Shown here piece after piece: positions 56,991 to 64,000 of a stretch of 64,000 nucleotides of DNA (positions are counted from its first letter, which is position 1; every line of letters starts with the position of its first letter). A program made the translations under genes and the position numbers. A model generated the notes under the pieces. It saw only the letters and a program-made list of their open reading frames with translations. It ran no database searches and was not told where the DNA came from. This stretch comes from Scilla litardierei (lineage: Eukaryota; Streptophyta; Magnoliopsida; Asparagales; Asparagaceae). The stretch covers positions 157,400,817 to 157,464,816 of the forward strand of contig CM061132.1 of the NCBI GenBank assembly GCA_030789695.1, written 5' to 3'.

Positions 56991-59900
56991 GGTATGTTGT
57001 CACATCATCCATATCAACATAGCCTAAAATTATCTTTGCTAATCGCATGGGTTTCGTAATCATGACCAGGGAGCCTGATGCATCAGTTTGATTAATTTTG
57101 TAAGTGAGTTAAACTCATCTTACGTGGTTACTTCCTGGTTTCTGCGAAATAAACCTCTAAGGCTATAACGTTTTGCTTATAGCATACGATTTTATTTATT
57201 TATACAATACTCGGTAGCCCACAGGTTTGATATCTTTTGATATCAGGACTTCAGGTCCAAACACTTCACATTTCATAAGTGAGTCCAGCTCAACTTATTA
57301 TTGCCTCGTTCCACATAATTTGGCCAAATTTCTGCGTTTGCTTCAGGAAACGGAGATTGTGAACGATATCAATGGCAAAATGAAATGTGAGTAATTGTCG
57401 ACAAGTGTGTTTTATCCAAATACCTCTTCCATGTACGTACATTATTCAATTTATTCCAGATTCATCTCTTCTGGAGGTTCTGGAAAGGGAGAGGATATGG
57501 AGATGAGCTCACTTTCCTGTGGTGGTATTGTTTTAGGGTCTCGTGGTATGTCCTCTCATCCATTGAGGATATCCACTTCTGCTACTGGTAGATTGCATCC
57601 ATTATAGTTGGTATGTCAATCCTAGCTGGATTTTTAGTAACAGTGATGTGTGAATTTGACAATATTTATATTGTCAGTAGCTATGTCTGATAACTGTTTA
57701 ACAGTTTCATAAGTGTGGATCTTCAGGATCTCATCACTATTCATGATAATCAGATCATATGTATTAATGTTTTAAATGGTCCATAGTGGTGATATGAGAA
57801 TGTATACTCATCATGGCTCCATCGATAAGATGTGCACTAAACGCTTCCCCGTTAGGGGTTCTCGGAAACTGTTTATATGAGGTGATCAGGCTCATATAAA
57901 TAGTTTCTAAGGAGGCGTTCTGATGGTTTGCATGTTCCCACATGGTCACCTACAACTGGATTTCTAGTGGACAAGTAATCCGTTTAAATCATTTTAATGA
58001 TTTATATATAACCCATTTCTGGGTGTGAACACAAAGTTTCAGGGTGTTCAATTTTCTTCCAGTTGTTAAATTGATTTCCTAGTGTTATCCCAAAAATCCG
58101 CAATAAGCTCGACTTCAATGAAGTTGAGCATAGAACTATGGATATGAACCCGAGGCTCCATCTATAAGATGTGCTCTAATGCCTCCCCCGTTTGGGGATC
58201 TCGGAACATATTCATCTCGGATGGTTAGTCCCGATGAATGAGTTCCACTGCGGCATTTTTGAGGGTGGTATGAGGGTAAGTAAAAGCCCAACCCATATCC
58301 CAGTAATGTAATATGTCCATTGTGATTAATAATAATCTGGACTGCGGTTGGATGACAAGGTTTTGATTATGACCATTTTAAGAGGATATATAGATGAGTA
58401 CTCTAAGGTACATCATCAGCCATATGTAGGGAGTGTGTGAGTCCACTTTTATCCCTCGAGTACTCTCTCAAGAGGCCTAAAGGTCTCATTTGTCTAATGA
58501 TAGTATATCATCTTAAATTCGTTTGAGGAAGTGAGGAGAGTCAATGTCCACGTGAATGGAGATGATCTCGTAATCATTTTTTCCTTTTGAATGGGATAAT
58601 GAGAGTTTCACCCTTTTTTTGAAGAATCTTCGGGTTCGTCTGATTAATGATGTCTTGTATCATCAATCCAGAGTGACATCGATCCAAATTTGGTCGATTC
58701 TGGGCACTTCTGGTGTTCCAAATTAATTCCTCTGTTCGAATTTATGTGGGACTTTTGAACGTCCATTAAAATGCTCAAGGTAATTTTGTCCGGTAATAGG
58801 TGAACTCTGTTCAAACTGTGAAGGATTACATCTTCACAATGACTGTTATGCGGATCATAGTTGGATAAAGCTTCAGGCTTTATTGGGTTCTTGAGTCATT
58901 ATGGATATCATTTTGACGAAAATCATTTGAAACTTTATAAGTTTCAGAGAGTACATGACATCCTCATTTTAGGAGTATTCAAGATGACAGATCATTTACA
59001 GTAAAATGAAATGCGTAAAAAGCACATATATACTGCAAGAGAATACTACTAATAATTATGTTAGAGCAACAAGTTTCATAGTATGATGTGGGTTCTATAA
59101 AATAAACGTCCACAATTGTGCTCATTTTAGACTCATATTATGACAACAGGTCAAATTTATTTTCAAAATTTATTTGTCCTTGGGGAGTAGCGAAATATAC
59201 ATACAGTCAATTTGACTTTCGTCGTTTAGACTAGATATGTATATATTTTTATATGGCATATGTTAATGCTCATTCATTTTGCAAAAAACATTATGGGTCT
59301 TGTCAGAACTTTTGGTCTGATATTGGGTTGCCATTGCATACTCCATATTGAGGTACATCATATCTTCCCTTTCTCATTTTTATTCAAGACTTCCCCTGTT
59401 TTCAGTCGTCCTTATTGTCGTTTATAAGGAAGAATGTTTATTGGTCTTACAAAGTAGACATATACAAGTGAAATGAGTTAGTTTCTATATTTCCACTTTT
59501 CTAGTTTATGAGAGACTTTTAAAAGTCTATTTGAAAACTCAAGTATGGTCTTCAGGCCATTTTTATTGAGTCATTCAAGTATTGTGTGGATATAGAATCA
59601 TACTCTAGGGGAAACAATTACGTGGGTACGAATTTTATAATTTCTCACTTATCTATTAAGCCACGACTTCGGGCGCACGCTTAAAAAATAAGGTTAGATT
59701 CAAGAATCATACCTTGTAAAGTGAGATTACTCAAAAGAGTTTGGCGGTGTTATGACAACTGCTGGTGTCAATATTGGTTTATACAGACCGTAGATCTGAG
59801 AGATCTATTTACAGCGAAATGCGTATTTCTAAAAGAAAACGCATAAATGTTTTTCGTATAATCCATCGTACTTGTTAATTTTTATTAGTGTGAAAGGGTG

Positions 59901-60569
59901 TTGACTTTTGATTTGATTTTGAACTTCAGGTTCATTTTGGTTTTGAACTCCAGGTTCATTTTGTCAACTGGGATATGGTGTTAAACTTTTTGAAATCATT
60001 ATTGGTTTGTTGACATAAAATGTTGTCATATCATGAGCACATCATACATATAATATAAATCTAGTAAGCTAAAAAGTTGTGCTCAATTAACCAAAATTGA
60101 AACAAGTATGATGTATACACATGCTATTTATATGCTGCAGGCATTTAAATAATTTCATCGCAGACATACAGTTTTGCTACAGGCATTAAGCTATGTCATA
60201 GTGATTTTAGCATGTTAAATAAAAATGTACATCACAGAATCATTAAATATGCGGCAGGCATATAAATTTCTACACATGCATTTAACCATCACATAAATTT
60301 TATAATGGAAATGAAATTTTTTGTTTAATAATTATTGGACCACTGGGCAACGTCATACACCGTTAGGTTAGTTAACTAACGGCAGAGCGGTCGCATGATC
60401 TTCCTAATTATTAAACGTGTAATAATCAGATAATCCGAATAAAGTGTGATGTATTAGAAGAATGTAATGTGTCCAGATTTTAACAAAAAAAATCGTAATT
60501 TAAATCTGAAAAATAAATTTGAAATTAGAAAAGTTTTTGGGGGTCAAAACCTAGTTAGGGTTTTAGGTC

Positions 60570-60810
60570 GCGTGAGCTGCCGCTTCTGGCGGCTAGGGTT
60601 TCTGGATACGCGCGCACATGGGGGGGCCCGCCGCTGCGGGCGGGGGGGGGGGGGGGGGGGGGGGGGCCGCCACAGGCGGCTAGGGTGGACCCGCCGCTTC
60701 CGGCGGCGGGGAAGCCCGCCGCTTCCGGCGGCGGGGTCGCCCGCCGCAGCGAGCGACGGCGATAGCCGCGCGCCGCTTCGAGTGGCGGCGGCGGCGGCGC
60801 GGGATTGGAT
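60570..60810. repeat. GC hairpin cluster and poly-G run in copia-4 leader
   Basis: Stems GCCGCTTCTGGCGGC (60579), CCCGCCGCTGCGGGCGGGG (60628), 25 consecutive G at 60642-60666, GCCGCCACAGGCGGC (60666), and two copies of CCCGCCGCTTCCGGCGGCGG (60690 and 60715). The 131-codon open frame here is compositional. Confidence 0.88.
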
Positions 60811-61618
60811 GGGGGGTCACGTGACGGCTTCTGGCCGCATAGCGACGAAAGATCCCATCTAGGGTTTCAAGATTTGGGGAAGAAGATCATAAAAATAAGA
60901 TTTTTATTTAAAAAGAACTATTTTTAGTCTCCAAAACAACGTTTTTATCGTAAAAATTTGATTTTTGTTGATAAAAACGTCGAGTTATCATTGAAAAAAT
61001 TGATTTAGCATGTAGATCTAAGTTAAAACTCCGATCTATATAAATCAAAAATAGATCTAAGCATGTAGATCTAATCGTATGCGCATAAAAGTTTAGATCT
61101 AGGGAGAAAATTACCTCTAGATCCTACCCGCCGGATCTAGCGACGTTCGGTGAAGGAAGCCCGTTCGCGTCGCATTCGTCCGTCGGCAGAGGTTCGGCTC
61201 AGCCTCGAGCGTGCTGATAACGTGTTGTAAATCATGGCGGCTACGGAACCCCGTAGCACTGTATTTATAGTAATATGGTTACATAATGAGTGGATACCCA
61301 CTAACGGATTGGGCCTCCAAAGCCCGTTTATAACAATATACATTTTTTTGTTTCATCTAATTAAAGATAGTCGCGCCAACTATACTTAAAAGGAAACTGG
61401 GAAATATTTACGAGCAAATATTCAACCATGGTATGACCCCATATATCGACATTGTCAAAGCCAATGGGCCTTTACCCTCCAACGTCGGCCCAGTCCGTTT
61501 CACCACCAAAAATTTCCTATCACGAGACCCCCTTCCCTTCCCGCCCAAACCATCACCACCTCACTCATCTTCCCCAACTTCACTTCAGTCCAAAACCCTT
61601 ACCCTCACCGTCGGTGCG

Positions 61619-62559
61619 ATGACCCGTTCGCCGCCGACGACCGCATCAGACATCATCAACCTCGCGAAGGACCCGGCCGCGTCACTCCCGTCATCGATTC
61701 CCCATTCCGCTATCATCTCATTTCTCTCATCCCCATCCCCCTCATTTCCCGTCACCGCCTACATCTCCGCTGTTCTCACCCTCGTTTCTCAAACCCCTCA
61801 CTCCCCTTCTCTCTCCACCCTCATATCCTCTCTCCTCCTGTCATCCATCTCCCTATTCCGCTCCCGTCAGCTTCCACGCGATAAACTCACCTCCCACCTC
61901 TTCCTCTTATTCTCACCCCACCTACAAAATCTTCCCAAATCAGAGGTCATATCCATTTTGGATTCGATCACCGCCGACCTCGGCGGAGTATCGGATCCCG
62001 ATGATGCCCTCCCTCTCGATCTTCTCCCTCACCTATTAACTCAAGAGACGATTAATCCGACCATCCATAAATTCCTCGCGGTTGATTGGTCGAAGGCGCT
62101 TCTGCTCAAAATCGTATCCTTGCTCCGCGAGCTGCCGGGTCTACCTAGGGTTAGGGTTTCTGAGCTGCTCGAAAAGGTGTTTGATGGCATGAAGAGGGTT
62201 GAGATTCAGGATCTGCCGTCCTTGGTGTATCAGCTGCTGGTTTTGGCTTCCAGGGGGATGAACAGGAGAGAGATTCTGAAAGGGATTCTAGGGTTTTTTG
62301 CGGGGTCTGTGAAGGGACCAAGTTCGATCGTGAAGCAGGTCGAGGGGACGGTATTGATGCATGTGAACTTTGCGGTGAAGCAGGATCCTTCATTGGGGAA
62401 CGAGGTGGTTGCGATTGTTAGGTTGGATTTTGGGGTGATCAATCATTTTGTGATTGCTGTGGTCCTTTCCATTGCAAGGGTTAGGAGGTTCAGTGAGATT
62501 GCCATTGGGGTTTTGAAGGCGGCGGTTGTGAGTTCAGAGAGGGATTACAAGGTCTCAAG
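61619..62559 (+). CDS. FANCI: Fanconi anemia group I homologue, first coding exon (gene continues beyond window)
   Basis: Exon 1 of a FANCI homologue, the partner of FANCD2 in interstrand-crosslink repair, acting on chromatin in the nucleus. The strongest family signatures are in the last 110 residues: IQDLPSLVYQLLVLASRGMN, REILKGILGFF, VEGTVLMHVNFAVKQDPSLG and VLSIARVRRFSEIAIGVLKA. These correspond to the second solenoid region of animal FANCI. The N-terminal part is helical and Leu/Ser-rich. The exon ends CTCAAG|gtaagg at 62559. I start at ATG 61619 (MTRSPPTTASDIINLAK). An in-frame ATG at 61433 would add 62 Pro/Ser-rich residues. I found no second exon in the remaining 1.4 kb. Confidence 0.88.
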
Positions 62560-63788
62560 GTAAGGGCAAATTATGACACTCTGGAATAAGGTTGGTGATT
62601 GTCATCGAACCTGATGATTTTTCAATTAATTTTTTTGGCAATGCGATTATTCTAAATATATATACTTTATTATTTGAAATAATCATTCATGAATGTGCAC
62701 ATTTTATCTCAGTGTTAACTGTAAGTACTCTACTACTGATGCCGTGTGTATTATAAATGGGATGAGAGATGCAGCAACCAGGATCGAGTCTAAATGACCA
62801 GTAAGAATGTAAAGTTCTGTTATAATAGTACATGACTTTTGTCAATGTTGTGGATGTATGTTTTGAGTATTGAGTGTTGGTGGATCAAAGATCACGACTC
62901 GTTTCACATGACCCCCTTGGACCCCACTGGGCATCTGAACATAGAGTAGAACAGGGGGGTTGTGAGAAGGCATCTCATTTCAAAAATTAGCTGCTAGTTC
63001 ATACACATTCCCCCCCACATGCACATTGTAAGTTAATTGTATTCATTCAGCTAAACATAGCACATTGTACATAGTAGTACATACATATGTACATGTGTGT
63101 GCATACACGTGCATGTGTTGGGAGGGGGGGCAGGTTTCTGAGGGAGAGGGGCAGATTGAAAAGCATGTAACACATTTTTTTTTTATTTTGAAGGCACATA
63201 TTGATCTATGCATTGAACAGTGCATGCTTTTAAATTTCATTTTACTAGGAAAAAAGGTAAAAAGAGATTGCTTTAATTGGAAATAATTTTTTAAGAGTTT
63301 TGTATAAAGAAAATAATGTTGATGGTTTGATCTTTCTTTCCTAAACATAAAATTAGAAGCACATGTGAAACACCAGTGTACATGATGTTACATATTAGTA
63401 ACTTGCCTAATTGTTCTTAACATTGCTTGGGTCCTTTTATGGACTGATTTTTGAAAACTTTATCATATAGGAATCACACCTAATGTTTCTGTAAAGCTAT
63501 TGATCACTAATACCCCTAGTTATAATCAGTTTACCATATTAAGTGATAATTGCTATGCCTAATATAGTGCTGATGCAATAAATGGGTGCATTATTCTAAT
63601 TTTCATACGTGACAACAGGACAACACCGGCACATTATGGAAACCAAATACTTAGGTGAGGAACCCACTCATTTTTTTGTGAAACTTTTGGTGCATTTCAA
63701 ATCTGTATACATAAATTTTCAAAATTTCAGGGGGGTACTTGCCTTCCTGAGATGTATGTAGATCCACCAATGTGTGCATGCGTGTATA
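62560..63788 (+). other. FANCI intron 1 sequence
   Basis: AT-rich, with no exon recognised. Short G-rich and T-rich runs near 63120-63185. Confidence 0.6.
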
Positions 63789-64000
63789 TGTTGGCCTAAT
63801 TAGCCAGTTAACTAGGTCAAACTTTAATTTTGACGATGACAAACAAGTCTCATGGCTATTAATGCATTTGTTGTGTGACTTTCAGGACAAAACAAGGCTA
63901 TCTTGACCAAATGGCAATTTCGTAATTTCAGCATGTTCAAATTAACCTAAGATGGTCAAAGATGAAATTACATGGCCAAAGGACATCATTAAAATTTCTC
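63789..64000 (+). repeat. Start of a copia LTR in the FANCI intron, cut by window end
   Basis: Begins TGTTGGCCTAATTAGCC and includes TAATTTTGACGATGACAAAC, the characteristic 5' region of Sirevirus/Tork-like copia LTRs, also seen as TTTTGATGATGA in the other LTRs here. Confidence 0.55.

Larger units (their letters stand above)
55351..61335 (-). mobile_element. Copia-4: 6.0-kb copia element with 113-bp LTRs, coding region decayed
   Basis: LTRs 55351-55463 and 61223-61335 (TGTTGTAAA..GTTTATAACA on the plus strand) are flanked by ATATA on both sides (55346-55350 and 61336-61340). A polypurine tract GGATAAGGGGAAG precedes the left LTR on the minus strand, and CGTTATCAGCACG follows the right LTR as primer site. 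About seven differences in 113 bp point to an old insertion. Only traces of RNase H are readable (about 56340-56530), so the copy is dead. It lies directly upstream of FANCI. Confidence 0.92.

Noticed and set aside
60467..60862. 131-codon Gly/Arg-rich open frame
   Set aside because: It crosses the poly-G run and GC stems of a retrotransposon leader and is antisense to the element.

Overview
This window looks like nuclear DNA of a flowering plant, probably a eudicot. The genes have short introns with GT..AG borders, and the four recognisable proteins are plant-type (two single-domain universal stress proteins, ribosomal protein eL29 and a FANCI homologue). About 80% of the window is nested LTR retrotransposon sequence of Ty1/copia and Ty3/gypsy type. 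The species cannot be named from the sequence alone. Two runs of exactly 500 N (2585-3084 and 40085-40584) are scaffold gaps, and any reading frame drawn through them is artificial.

Left third (1-17127): a minus-strand, Sirevirus-like copia element (copia-1). Its gag and pol are broken, and its 5' LTR (3896-5206 plus 16633-17127) is split by a solo LTR 'S' (5207-16627, TSD GCAGT). S is itself split by a nearly intact Tekay-like gypsy element G1 (5852-15409, TSD AATTA, two 2406-bp LTRs). From 17128 to 23.1 kb lie an internally deleted plus-strand gypsy element G2 (17648-20795) carrying a 459-bp hAT-type non-autonomous transposon, a gypsy LTR, a hAT transposase fragment and a copia LTR. From 24267 to 26993 there is a 2.7-kb Mutator-like non-autonomous element full of tandem repeats.

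Gene island (27.9-33.2 kb): two universal stress protein genes are arranged head to head with identical intron phases. They are followed by a possible small gene seen only as three 3' exons (30952-32109) and by RPL29 on the minus strand. A second host gene, FANCI, begins at the right edge (61619 onward) and runs out of the window.

Middle and right (33.9-61.3 kb): a decayed copia-3 (33959-gap) has a long leader built of diverged hairpin repeats. Copia-2 (40585-45359) is truncated by the gap. Further right are gypsy LTR fragments, a double nest of solo LTRs (LTR B inside LTR A inside a gypsy LTR-like sequence, 47521-53200), and copia-4 (55351-61335, 113-bp LTRs, TSD ATATA), which sits directly upstream of FANCI.

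The most unusual signal is a block of ~113-bp tandem units made of paired AGTCGGTC/GACCGACT dyads. It is shared, in the same order and orientation, by the LTRs of the gypsy element G1 and the copia element copia-2. Variants with an AGTCG core recur in three further LTR families here.
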